From Deltaproteobacteria bacterium (GTDB taxonomy: Bacteria; Desulfobacterota; Syntrophobacteria; Syntrophobacterales; Syntrophobacteraceae): 64,000 bases of DNA. Below the pieces are notes generated by a model. That model was not told the origin of the DNA and made no database searches. It worked only from the letters and a program-made list of their open reading frames with translations. The DNA lies in contig JAAYVE010000018.1 in assembly GCA_012517315.1 (NCBI GenBank), positions 1 through 64,000 of the forward strand, read 5' to 3'. The position numbers and the translations under genes were made by a program. Shown piece by piece: positions 30,231 to 38,621 of this stretch. The stretch's first letter is position 1. Every line of letters begins with the position of its first letter.

Positions 30231-31796
30231 TCAGTTGAAGTCACGGCAAGGGACCGGTCTCCTGATGGAGGGCTTGAGGGCCGAAGTCGTCGGGACACCG
30301 GCTGCTGTGGTCATGAAGTGGTATAGTTGGGTATTGTCAAGGATCCGAGTGCAGGGGTACCAGCTCCCTTCATATTTATGAAGAAGGGGGCTTTGAAAAG
30401 CGCCCTGGGCGTACAGCATCACGAGTTCATTGGTATGATCACCAGTGGAGTAGGTTACCTCACCAGCAGGGTAATTGAAGCACGTCTTGGTTGGGTCGTA
30501 AGGACAGGATCCGCCGGCTACCTGTTGCGGCAAATCCCCTGCACCCAGCTTCATCGATTCACTCAAACGCATGTAGCTGTTGGAATGATCCGCTGTGACA
30601 ATCATTAAGGTATTGGACCAGTCCATGTTGTCGCCGGGCCGGTTCACAAAGTCGATGGCGGCTTGGACGGCTTTGTGGAGGTCCCACGTGGTGCCGATCA
30701 TACGGTGAAAATCATTGGCGTGGTTGGCCCAGTCGATGTCTCCCTGCTCCACCATGAGGAAGAAGCCGTCTGGATCCGCGCTCAATACTTTCAAGGCGGC
30801 CTGGGTGGCATCGGCAAGAAGCGGGTTTTCAATAGTGGCCCTGGTCACAAGAGGGGTCTCGGGGAAATCCCAAGGCACGGGAGACTCGAAATTGCCGTCG
30901 GGTCCGCCAAAGAGGCCGAAAAGCTTCTTTCCTTCTGACACCGCTTCCAGTGCTCCTTCAAAAAGCTTCACCGAACCGTCCGCCAGTTCAGTGCGTTCCA
31001 CGAAGACATAGGGACTGTTGGAGTCAAACTTCAGGTAATCGTATTCGCCCTGGGCGAGGTACTGCATCTTGTTGGTGCCACTGGGGCCGGGATAACCGCC
31101 TCCGATGACCACTTCAGGCTGAACGGTGCGGATGATTTCACGGGCGATGCCGTGATAGTCGTTGCGAGTGACGTTATGGCTCACAAAGGCGGCTGGTGTC
31201 GCGTGGCTGAAGGGGACCGTGCTCACGACTCCGATGGCGAATCCCTTTTCTTCCCGCAAGAGTTCAGCAATGGTCTTCAGTGCGCCGTCTGCAGGATCGG
31301 AGGGGAGCCATGCGATGTTGCCGTCGTCGGTCTTGTGTCCGGTTGACCAGGCGGTGGCGGCCGACGCCGAATCGGTAGCGGGGATCTTCCCGTTGATTTT
31401 GGTCAGGAAGTAACTGTCATCAAAGCCGGTGGACTGGAGGGGGTAAGGCTTCTTTCCGCCTTTTGCAGGATCGTATCCCACCAGAGGATCGAACCCGGTG
31501 GGGGCGTAGGGAGAGGTGGAGAGTGTTCCCGCATACTTGTTGTATGTCGTCACATCCCAAGTGGCAACATTCCCCTTGTACCACAGACCGTGGAAGGACA
31601 GTCCGTCGTCCTTTCCGAAAAGATAACGGCTCGTGGCGATCTCGTGCTCCAGCTGCATCCCGTCGCCGACGAACAGGATGATGTGTTTGGCCCTGCCGGT
31701 GATTCCACGGGCGTCGGCATGCAGGGAACAGCTCATCAGACAGATGAGTGTGAGCAGGAGAACCAACCTCGTCTTCTTCAGTGACTGCATTTTCAT
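30231..31796 (-). CDS. phoA: Alkaline phosphatase (PhoA family)
   Basis: 521 residues with a Sec signal peptide (hydrophobic 10-25, cleavage near residue 28). It has the family metal-site motif FVGDGM, the phosphoserine active site DSASAATAWSTGHKT, zinc-ligand regions (GDIDWANHAND, TADHSN) and GDHTNE near the C-terminus. It is a periplasmic phosphomonoesterase that releases phosphate under limitation. ATG 31796 follows AGGAGG. It is transcribed alone on the minus strand; Pho-box-like direct repeats lie about 150 bases upstream. Confidence 0.93.
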   Translation of the reverse strand: MKMQSLKKTRLVLLLTLICLMSCSLHADARGITGRAKHIILFVGDGMQLEHEIATSRYLFGKDDGLSFHGLWYKGNVATWDVTTYNKYAGTLSTSPYAPTGFDPLVGYDPAKGGKKPYPLQSTGFDDSYFLTKINGKIPATDSASAATAWSTGHKTDDGNIAWLPSDPADGALKTIAELLREEKGFAIGVVSTVPFSHATPAAFVSHNVTRNDYHGIAREIIRTVQPEVVIGGGYPGPSGTNKMQYLAQGEYDYLKFDSNSPYVFVERTELADGSVKLFEGALEAVSEGKKLFGLFGGPDGNFESPVPWDFPETPLVTRATIENPLLADATQAALKVLSADPDGFFLMVEQGDIDWANHANDFHRMIGTTWDLHKAVQAAIDFVNRPGDNMDWSNTLMIVTADHSNSYMRLSESMKLGAGDLPQQVAGGSCPYDPTKTCFNYPAGEVTYSTGDHTNELVMLYAQGAFQSPLLHKYEGSWYPCTRILDNTQLYHFMTTAAGVPTTSALKPSIRRPVPCRDFN

Positions 31797-32186
31797 AGAA
31801 CCTCCTTGGCAAAAGCATTGAACTGAACTGGAGTTGGCCGTGAAATTCAGCGCCAGCGTCCGGCCTCCATGCCGTCTCCGGCCACTGAGAGCTCCAAATG
31901 CTCCCTTCTCGGAGGAGGATGATCAAATACTTATGTGGCATCCCTGTTAAAAGCAGGTTAAAAATGCGTGACAATGTCTCGATCACGGCACTGGGGGAGT
32001 ATCTGGTGATCGGGGTGTCCCACGTCATCTCCATTCCCGGCGGAAGCGAAGAAGGAGTTTGCTTGGGATGAAAGGGTCTTTCCGGCGACTGAACTCAATA
32101 CCCCGTCCGTCATTCAGGAGCATATATTTAAGGCAACATGATGGAAACATGTGCATTTCCCGCCGAACCGGCGGGGTTCACTTTCA
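31797..32186. other. Intergenic region between the small unknown gene and the alkaline phosphatase
   Basis: 390 bases with the Pho-box-like repeat (31943-31964) and a 7-bp hairpin CCCGCCG-AAC-CGGCGGG (32159-32175) just past the stop of the small unknown gene. No gene is supported. Confidence 0.45.
31943..31964 (-). promoter_or_regulatory. Pho-box-like direct repeat upstream of the alkaline phosphatase
   Basis: On the minus strand two 11-base units (TTTTTAACCTG and CTTTTAACAGG) repeat in tandem with helical-turn spacing, as PhoB/PhoP-type sites do. The match to known consensus is loose. Confidence 0.35.
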
Positions 32187-32510
32187 TCAGCCCTGATAGA
32201 CACCGTCGATGAGGTCCGCCAGCTCGGCGGAGACGCCCCTGCGACCGAGAAGATCCAAAGCGGAGACTGCCTGGGAGGGATGCTGCAACAGAACTTCAGG
32301 GCCCCACACGGTGTCCTCAACTGGAAACCCTGCTTCCTTCAGGATTTCCAAGGAGTTTTCCAGTCGGTCCACGTTGAGGCCGAGGACGGAGTAGTCCTGC
32401 ATGTAAAAGACGGGCAGGGGCTTTCCATAAACACCGCATTGGGGAGAGTGATTGCCGGAACCTTTTTGGTCATGGCAGTTCTTCATGACGATGGGAACTT
32501 TCCACATCAT
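32187..32510 (-). CDS. Small protein of unknown function
   Basis: 107 residues starting at ATG 32510, which has AGGAGG eight to nine bases upstream. It begins MWKVPIV after a double Met and contains a short Cys/His region (NCHD, PQCGVYG), then VFYMQDYSVLGLNVDRLENSLEILKEAGFPV, which reads like a beta-alpha-beta ligand-binding or ACT-like unit, and a C-terminal helical part (SQAVSALDLLGRRGVSAELADLIDGVYQG). I do not recognise the family. It is divergent from fumarase and ends at a hairpin. The ribosome site and sensible amino-acid composition argue that it is real. Confidence 0.6.
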   Translation of the reverse strand: MMWKVPIVMKNCHDQKGSGNHSPQCGVYGKPLPVFYMQDYSVLGLNVDRLENSLEILKEAGFPVEDTVWGPEVLLQHPSQAVSALDLLGRRGVSAELADLIDGVYQG

Positions 32511-32912
32511 TTTTCGTTGCCTCCTGTGCCACTGTTTTGCCCTTGCCCCCACGGTAATGCCTTATTTGATGGAATTCAAGCCGCCGCCCGGAGCGATCCC
32601 TTTCATGGTCGGGGATTCACAAACCGGAAATGCCATACGACAGGGTGAATCCTCGGCGGGAAACTGCCAATGCTTGTGATTCCATTGCTCCTTGGCTTTT
32701 TCCAGCGGGGCAGGTCTCTGTGTGTCGGGGCGAATGGGGTTCGGGTGCTCGACGGGAGGGTGTGACGCAGGCGTTTCGGGGACGGATTTTCATGAGAATT
32801 TGTGCACAAAGAGCACTCGACACGGGGACTGTTTTTCCGTAAAATGAAAAATCGAGGTTTTCTGTTCGAGCGCCTGTTCATTCGGAAACACTGTGGAGCA
32901 AAGGAGTGGAAG
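32511..32912. other. Divergent intergenic region upstream of fumarase
   Basis: 402 bases. Holds the fumarase promoter at 32817-32845; I see no other gene or clear site. Confidence 0.5.
32817..32845 (+). promoter_or_regulatory. Sigma-70-type promoter for fumarase
   Basis: TCGACA (32817-32822), a 17-base spacer and TAAAAT (32840-32845), each 5/6 to consensus, 67 bases upstream of the start. Confidence 0.65.
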
Positions 32913-34529
32913 ATGCCAGAGTTCAAATACCAAGACCCGTTCCCCCTCGCCAAAGACAACACCCAGTATCGACTCGTCACTAAGGATCACGTGTCCGTGG
33001 CCCAATTTGACGGCAAGGAGATCCTCAAGGTGGAACCCGAGGCCCTGACTCTTCTCGCCAACGAAGCCATGCGGGACGTTTCTTTTCTCCTTCGCCCTTC
33101 TCACCTGGAAAAGGTGGCGGCCATCCTAAACGATCCGGAGTCTTCCCCCAACGATCGTGGTGTGGCCATCGCCATGCTACGCAATGCCGAGGTGGCGGCG
33201 GAGGGGATTCTCCCCCTTTGTCAGGATACCGGCACGGCGACTATCGTCGGCAAGAAGGGGCAGCAGGTGTGGACCGGCGCCCCGGACGAGGAATACCTCA
33301 GCAAGGGGGTTTACAAGACCTATACGGAGGAAAACCTTCGTTATTCCCAGACCATACCCCTGACCATGTACGACGAGGTGAATTCGGGCAACAACCTGCC
33401 CGCTCAGATCGACATTTACGCCACCGAGGGGATGGAGTACAAGTTCCTCTTCATTGCTAAAGGGGGGGGCTCCGCCAACAAGAGCATGCTGTACCAGGAG
33501 ACGAAGGCACTTTTGAACCCTGCGAGCCTCGAGAAGTTTCTCGTGGAGAAGATGAAGAGTCTCGGAACGGCTGCATGTCCGCCCTATCACCTGGCGTTTG
33601 CGGTGGGTGGAACTTCCGCTGAAGCGTGCCTCAAGACGGTAAAGCTTGCCAGTGCAGGCTACCTGGACAACCTTCCCACGAAGGGAAACGAAGGGGGCCA
33701 GGCATTCCGGGATGTGGAAATGGAGGAGAAACTGTTGCAGGCCGCGTACAAATGCGGGCTGGGCGCGCAGTTCGGGGGCAAGCATTTCGTCCTGGACGTG
33801 CGGGTGATCCGCCTTCCCCGCCACGGAGCATCCTGCCCTGTTGCTATGGGGGTTTCCTGTTCCGCCGACAGAAACATCAAGGCGAAAATCAACAGAGACG
33901 GCATCTGGGTGGAGGAACTGGAACGCAACCCCAGCCGCTTCATCCCCGAAAAATACCGTGGGAAGCATGAGCATGGTGTGGTGAAGATCAATCTCAATCG
34001 CCCCATGAAAGAGGTTCTTGCTGAGCTGAGCAAGTATCCCGTGACGACGCAACTCTCCCTCACTGGTACCCTGGTGGTGGGTCGTGATATCGCCCATGCC
34101 AAGCTCAAGGAGCGGATCGACAAGGGTGAGGGGCTTCCCCAGTACATGAAGGACCATCCCATTTACTATGCAGGACCTGCCAAGACCCCCAAGGGGATGG
34201 CATCCGGTTCCTTCGGTCCCACCACGGCTGGCAGAATGGATTCGTACGTGGACCTCTTCCAGTCCCATGGGGGGTCCATGATCATGATCGCCAAGGGCAA
34301 CCGCAGTCAGCAGGTGACCGATGCCTGTAAGAAGCACGGCGGTTTCTACCTGGGCTCCATCGGCGGTCCTGCGGCGCTCATTGCCAAGGAAAACATCAAG
34401 AAAGTGGAAGTGCTGGAATTCCCGGAACTAGGCATGGAAGCGGTTTGGAAGATCGAGGTGGAAGACTTCCCGGCGTTCATCCTGGTGGATGACAAGGGGA
34501 ACGATTTCTTCAAGCAGATCGGTTGCTGA
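32913..34529 (+). CDS. fumA: Fumarate hydratase, class I (iron-sulfur)
   Basis: Reversible hydration of fumarate to malate. It is a single 538-residue chain, i.e. the fused alpha+beta form of the oxygen-labile [4Fe-4S] class I enzymes. Seen are [17 protein letters not shown] (first cluster cysteine), [30 protein letters not shown], and the C-terminal beta part with [28 protein letters not shown] and [13 protein letters not shown] 32913 follows AAGGAG; the open frame further upstream overlaps the promoter and is not coding. It is monocistronic, with a strong terminator. It would serve the TCA cycle or the methylmalonyl-CoA pathway. Confidence 0.96.
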   Translation: MPEFKYQDPFPLAKDNTQYRLVTKDHVSVAQFDGKEILKVEPEALTLLANEAMRDVSFLLRPSHLEKVAAILNDPESSPNDRGVAIAMLRNAEVAAEGILPLCQDTGTATIVGKKGQQVWTGAPDEEYLSKGVYKTYTEENLRYSQTIPLTMYDEVNSGNNLPAQIDIYATEGMEYKFLFIAKGGGSANKSMLYQETKALLNPASLEKFLVEKMKSLGTAACPPYHLAFAVGGTSAEACLKTVKLASAGYLDNLPTKGNEGGQAFRDVEMEEKLLQAAYKCGLGAQFGGKHFVLDVRVIRLPRHGASCPVAMGVSCSADRNIKAKINRDGIWVEELERNPSRFIPEKYRGKHEHGVVKINLNRPMKEVLAELSKYPVTTQLSLTGTLVVGRDIAHAKLKERIDKGEGLPQYMKDHPIYYAGPAKTPKGMASGSFGPTTAGRMDSYVDLFQSHGGSMIMIAKGNRSQQVTDACKKHGGFYLGSIGGPAALIAKENIKKVEVLEFPELGMEAVWKIEVEDFPAFILVDDKGNDFFKQIGC

Positions 34530-34573
34530 AACCCTTTGCGGGTATTCAGTCCGCGAAAGGAAAGGATAAGCCG

Positions 34574-34611
34574 GCCCCCTGCGCCACAAACGGCACGGGG
34601 GGCTTTTTTTT
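34574..34611 (+). terminator. Intrinsic terminator after fumarase
   Basis: A GC-rich hairpin (GCCCCCTG...CGGGGGGC, one G-T pair and one mismatch inside) is followed by eight T residues, 45 bases after the stop. Confidence 0.85.
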
Positions 34612-34620
34612 GTGCTGAGG

Positions 34621-36243
34621 TTACAGGATGTCGAGGGGGATCCAGTAGCCCTCCGAGGACAGGCTTTTCTTTTGGAAATCCAGCCCAAGGACGTGGGACC
34701 CATAGGCCCCGATGCGGCGATTGATGTTGTAGGTGATGGGCGGCGTGAGCCCCGTTTCGAATTGCATCATGCCGTCCATGGCCTTGATGAATTTTTCCCG
34801 GCTCAGCTGTCGACCGGTTCGCTTGAGCCCCTCCACGAAGATTTTCGCGGCGCAGTATGATGAAATTTGGGCGGCCAGGTGTCTTTCCGGGAGTTTGCGG
34901 GAGGCGCGAAAGCGGCTGAAATCCTTTGCACCGGGCCCGGTGTAGTCTAGAGGGGCCGTGGCGTAGGCCAGGTAGACGCGGTTTCCCCAGTTTTCGAGGA
35001 TCTGAAAGAGGTCTTCACCTGCGGAGGAACCGGGCAGGTACAATTGGGGCGACCACTCGATTCTGTCCGCTTCCTGGACCATTGCCTTGATCTCTTCCCA
35101 TGTGCCGAGATGGATCACCACTCCTGTATCGCGCTGTTTCAAGGTCCCGACAAAAAGGTGCGGGGAGAGGGTTCCGCCGGCGGTTTCAATTTTTTCCAGT
35201 CTTTTCCAGCCCAGTTTCCGCGCCTGCCTCTCAGCGGCATCGAGGACGGCCTCGGGAGTCTCTTTGGATGAGTAGACAACGGCGGCGGAGCCTGTCGGTC
35301 CTCGGAGCTTCTCCCTTGCGAAGATGAGCATGGCGCGAACCTGTTCCGTGATCCCCGAGTAGATGTAGAAAGTGAATCGGTTGAGGAGGTTCACGTCGGC
35401 GGGTCGGATCGTGAACGGGCCCACCACCGGGACTTCCAGTTCCTCGGCGAGGCTTGCGATTGCATCTTCCGCCCCCGCCACGAAGGGACCCACGAGGGCG
35501 AAAATGTCCTCGCTCTCCATGAGTCGCCTGGCGGCCTCCAGCGGAGAGGCGGCGGTTTCCTCCAATTCCACCGGATGGAGCTCCAGGCGACGGCCGTAAA
35601 CACCTCCCCCGCGGTTGATGTCCTCGAAGAATCCCTTCAGGACCGACTCCATGGACTTTCCCATGGGGGACAGTCTCCCTCCCAGGGGGAGAAAGGTGCC
35701 CACCCGGATGGAGGTTTCCTCCAGGCCGGGATCGAGGACGGTGCCGATGCGCCGGATATAGGCAATGAGGTCGGCCATGTCCGCTTCCGACATTGTGTAG
35801 CGGGGCATGGACACGTCCAGTTCGCGGCCCGCAGGGTCCAGTCCCTGGGAAATGGCCCGGGCCAGCGTCTCCTCGGTGTATGGGGGGTGTTCCCGCCCTG
35901 TGATGTGCCGAACGCCGTAGGGTTTGGTCAGTTCCTCCCAAGTGATGGTGGTCGCCGTCACCCCGCTTTCCACCAATCCGATGCCGTCATGGCCGTGGCA
36001 GTTGATGCAGGGAAGGGACACTCCAGGGGCCACCATTTGGGACTTCCCCACCCTGGCCGTGATCTCTCTTCCGGAAGGGCTTACTGTCTTGACATAGATC
36101 TGCTTACCGCGCCTTTCCTCTTTGGAGAGCTTGGCGCCCCACGCATGGGCGAAAAGAGCAAGAAGGATGACGGAGGAGAGTACCGCGCTAACGAATCCCT
36201 GAGGAAAGGGCTTTTCGCCCCGGCTTTGCATGGGGTTGCTCAC
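34621..36243 (-). CDS. c-type cytochrome fused to a branched-chain-amino-acid-binding-like periplasmic domain
   Basis: 540 residues. A signal anchor or signal peptide (hydrophobic about 20-35) is followed by a cytochrome c domain with one heme site (CINCHGHDGIG, about 79-83) and an axial Met in MPRYTMSEADMADLIAYIRR. From about residue 178 there is a Leu/Ile/Val-binding-protein-like (type I periplasmic binding) domain: VGTFLPLGGRLSPMG, ALVGPFVAGAEDA, VPVVGPFT, and VYLAYATAPLDY. GTG 36243 has AGAGGAG upstream; a GTG at 36288 and an ATG at 36231 are alternatives. It is third in line behind the beta-propeller and multicopper oxidase genes. It may couple ligand sensing or delivery with electron transfer; the substrate is unknown. 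No ABC permease or ATPase genes are near. Confidence 0.88.
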   Translation of the reverse strand: MSNPMQSRGEKPFPQGFVSAVLSSVILLALFAHAWGAKLSKEERRGKQIYVKTVSPSGREITARVGKSQMVAPGVSLPCINCHGHDGIGLVESGVTATTITWEELTKPYGVRHITGREHPPYTEETLARAISQGLDPAGRELDVSMPRYTMSEADMADLIAYIRRIGTVLDPGLEETSIRVGTFLPLGGRLSPMGKSMESVLKGFFEDINRGGGVYGRRLELHPVELEETAASPLEAARRLMESEDIFALVGPFVAGAEDAIASLAEELEVPVVGPFTIRPADVNLLNRFTFYIYSGITEQVRAMLIFAREKLRGPTGSAAVVYSSKETPEAVLDAAERQARKLGWKRLEKIETAGGTLSPHLFVGTLKQRDTGVVIHLGTWEEIKAMVQEADRIEWSPQLYLPGSSAGEDLFQILENWGNRVYLAYATAPLDYTGPGAKDFSRFRASRKLPERHLAAQISSYCAAKIFVEGLKRTGRQLSREKFIKAMDGMMQFETGLTPPITYNINRRIGAYGSHVLGLDFQKKSLSSEGYWIPLDIL

Positions 36244-36337
36244 AGGCCGCTCCTCTTGCGATGTTCTTTGCGCGTTCCCCCTTTTCACGGGGAGAAAAGT
36301 GCCCGATGCCTCTCCGTGGCCATGCCGCAGGAATGCG

Positions 36338-38311
36338 TCACTTGGTGGCGTTGAGGTTCAGATGGGGCATCTTGTGCATCAGGGCGTCCCTGGAGGGAGA
36401 CTCGAAAAAGACTTTGTAGTAGCCCGGTTCCGCAGCCAGGAGTTCCACCTGGTAGACGCCGTCCTGGGACGGTTCGACCGGAATCCTGGATTGGGATGTC
36501 CCCGGCATGAGAACGAGCAGAGCCGTCAGATCCTGAAGGTCTTTAACGGCCTTGCCGCTCAAGGTGTCTTTCACCCGCATCTTCAGGGAGAAAGGAGTCC
36601 CCACTCGGATGTTTCTCTCCTGGGTGAGGAATTCAATGGTCAGTGGAACATGGACCTTCCTCGGGATGGCGGGGTTGGGCTTTACAGAGATTTCAAAGCA
36701 GTGGTAAAGGCGGGGCGACTCCATGAGGAAGGCCACATCGAACACGCCGCTGTGAGGCAGTCTGAGCACCGAGGAGTAGAAGCCGGGTTTGGTCTCCTTG
36801 AGACTTCGGTCCACCACCAGAATGCCTTGGGGCTCGCCCGGATAGTTCTGAAAGGTCCCCATAGGGGCAAGCATTCCCTCCATGTAATAATAGACATTTC
36901 TGTCGGCGGGGTTGGCGATGAGAACCACGTCGAATTCCGGGGTGGGGGTGATCACCCGGGTGAGCCCGATTTGGTTCGCGTGCCCGGGTGCATCCTGGCC
37001 GATGGGGATCTTCACCACGGGAAGCTTTTCCATCTTCTCGATGAGGCTCAACTGCAAAGCGTTGACCTGGCTGGACCCGAGAGACCGGACGTATGCATAG
37101 GTTGCGCTGAAGCCGACCTGGTCCGGTCCCGGTTCCACCTGGACCGTGTGGAGGACCCGGTTCACGGAGACGTCGAGAACGTGGACGAGGTTCTCCTTAT
37201 GGTTCAGGACGAAACCCCAACGCCCGTCCGGACTGAATCGAATGGTCCGAATCCCGGGCTGCAGGTCGAGGGTCGCGGTGATTTCCTGTCTTTTTCCGTC
37301 TACGGCTACGACTTTCCCATCTTTCTCGTGGACGACGTAGAGGGCTTTGGCTCTCGAGGAGAAAGCGGCTGAAACGGGCATTTCCCCTGTCCTGACGTCT
37401 TTCACCTTCCGAAGCCCGGGGACGTCGATGACGGAGACGGTCCCCTCGTCCTGGTTCGTCACAAAGGCAAAGGCGCTGTCGTCCGAGAAATCAATGACGT
37501 GGTGGCCCCTCCCCGTTTCGATTTTGGCGACCACTTGGAGCCCTGAGGGGTCGATTACCGTCACCCCGCTGAAAAGCAAAGGACCGGCAGGTCCGTCATT
37601 GCCCACCCAGAGGTACTTTTCGTCGGGTTGCATGGCGATGCGAACAGGGTTTTCGGCAACGGCCAGATTCTGCATGACTTTCCAGTTTGCCGTGTCTGTC
37701 ACCGCCACTTGGTTGACCTTGGGCAGGGTGACGAAGAGCTTTTTCGTGTCCCGGGTCAACACCCAATCCTTTCCCGGAGCCTTCAGGGGAATGGTTGTCA
37801 CGGTCTTGGACACGTACATTCCCAATTGAGGGTTCAGCACCGTGATGCTGGGGCGGTCGTTCATCACCAGAATGAAGTAGGAGGTGAGATCGATTTCCGG
37901 CTGGTAAGCCAGACTTCCCTGGAGGAACTGGCTGATCTTCTCCTTGCAGGTCATGGCCATGCCCCCGTCGGTTTTCGATGTGCCGGAAGACGCCTTGGTG
38001 TCGATCCAAACCGCCGGCCTGAGTCCCGACATGGGGACGCCGGTTGCCGTATCCACCGCTTGGAACGCGATGGAGATGTCCTCTCCGTCCATGAGATCGT
38101 GGATTTTGTTTTCTCCGGTGAGGCTTTCCACCCTCATCTCCACAGAGATGCCGCCCTTCACCACTCGGGCTGGGGATTCCTCAACCTTTTCTCCCCCAGC
38201 CTGGGAGGGCCCGGATTCCCCCATCGTCGCGGCTGTTGCCGGGACAAAAGAAAAAAGGCCGAAAAGCCAAAAAACCGACGCTGGCAAAAACAAACTCTTT
38301 TTTCGGAACAT
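36338..38311 (-). CDS. Exported YVTN-type beta-propeller protein
   Basis: 657 residues with a Sec signal peptide (MFRKK, hydrophobic about 7-22, cleavage near ATA-AT). The N-terminal about 150 residues are a beta-rich module (GGISVEMRVESLTG...). The centre (about 150-470) holds repeated blades such as KYLWVGNDG, AFAFVTNQDEGTVSVIDVPGLRK, ALYVVHEKDGKVVAVD and WGFVLNHKENLVHVLDV, which are YVTN/cytochrome-cd1-like beta-propeller units. The C-terminal part is again beta-sandwich-like (FLTQERNIRVGTPFSLKMRVKD). No CxxCH heme site is present. ATG 38311 has GGAGG upstream. It lies between a multicopper oxidase gene and a cytochrome-fused binding protein on the same strand and is likely a scaffold or metal/cofactor-binding partner. 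Confidence 0.85.
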   Translation of the reverse strand: MFRKKSLFLPASVFWLFGLFSFVPATAATMGESGPSQAGGEKVEESPARVVKGGISVEMRVESLTGENKIHDLMDGEDISIAFQAVDTATGVPMSGLRPAVWIDTKASSGTSKTDGGMAMTCKEKISQFLQGSLAYQPEIDLTSYFILVMNDRPSITVLNPQLGMYVSKTVTTIPLKAPGKDWVLTRDTKKLFVTLPKVNQVAVTDTANWKVMQNLAVAENPVRIAMQPDEKYLWVGNDGPAGPLLFSGVTVIDPSGLQVVAKIETGRGHHVIDFSDDSAFAFVTNQDEGTVSVIDVPGLRKVKDVRTGEMPVSAAFSSRAKALYVVHEKDGKVVAVDGKRQEITATLDLQPGIRTIRFSPDGRWGFVLNHKENLVHVLDVSVNRVLHTVQVEPGPDQVGFSATYAYVRSLGSSQVNALQLSLIEKMEKLPVVKIPIGQDAPGHANQIGLTRVITPTPEFDVVLIANPADRNVYYYMEGMLAPMGTFQNYPGEPQGILVVDRSLKETKPGFYSSVLRLPHSGVFDVAFLMESPRLYHCFEISVKPNPAIPRKVHVPLTIEFLTQERNIRVGTPFSLKMRVKDTLSGKAVKDLQDLTALLVLMPGTSQSRIPVEPSQDGVYQVELLAAEPGYYKVFFESPSRDALMHKMPHLNLNATK

Positions 38312-38621
38312 GCTGCCTCCCCCCGGTGGCCCTCGGCCACCCTCTTTCCGGGGTTTTCCGACCGTTGGATTGTGCTCTATCGAGATGCGCTCCTGTCGCC
38401 ACCTGTGCGTTAAAGCCTGCGGACCGGATGAGAGGACGCGGCCGCAAAAAACGCCCATGTTCGCCTCGGGGTGTCCAAGAAGGCATCATACCCCTTTGTT
38501 CCTGTTCCGATCTACTTTCAATCGATGCGATACCTTCTTTTTTCGTGGACGTACACCGTCACGTGAAAAGGGTGCATATCCCAGAGGACTGCACCCTTCT
38601 GTCAAAGTTGGTTCGTTGCAA
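38312..38621. other. Intergenic region between multicopper oxidase and beta-propeller genes
   Basis: 310 bases with the terminator at 38568-38598. A TATGAT-like -10 is visible on the minus strand near 38470 but without a good -35, so a separate promoter is not established. Confidence 0.45.
38568..38598 (-). terminator. Intrinsic terminator or attenuator after the multicopper oxidase gene
   Basis: Perfect 9-bp stem AAGGGTGCA / TGCACCCTT with a TTTTC tail on the minus strand, 24 bases after the stop. It should reduce read-through into the beta-propeller gene. Confidence 0.65.

Noticed and set aside
29851-30381. 176-codon plus-strand open frame after the EF-hand gene
   Set aside because: Starts inside the EF-hand gene in another frame and runs antisense into the alkaline phosphatase; no ribosome site.
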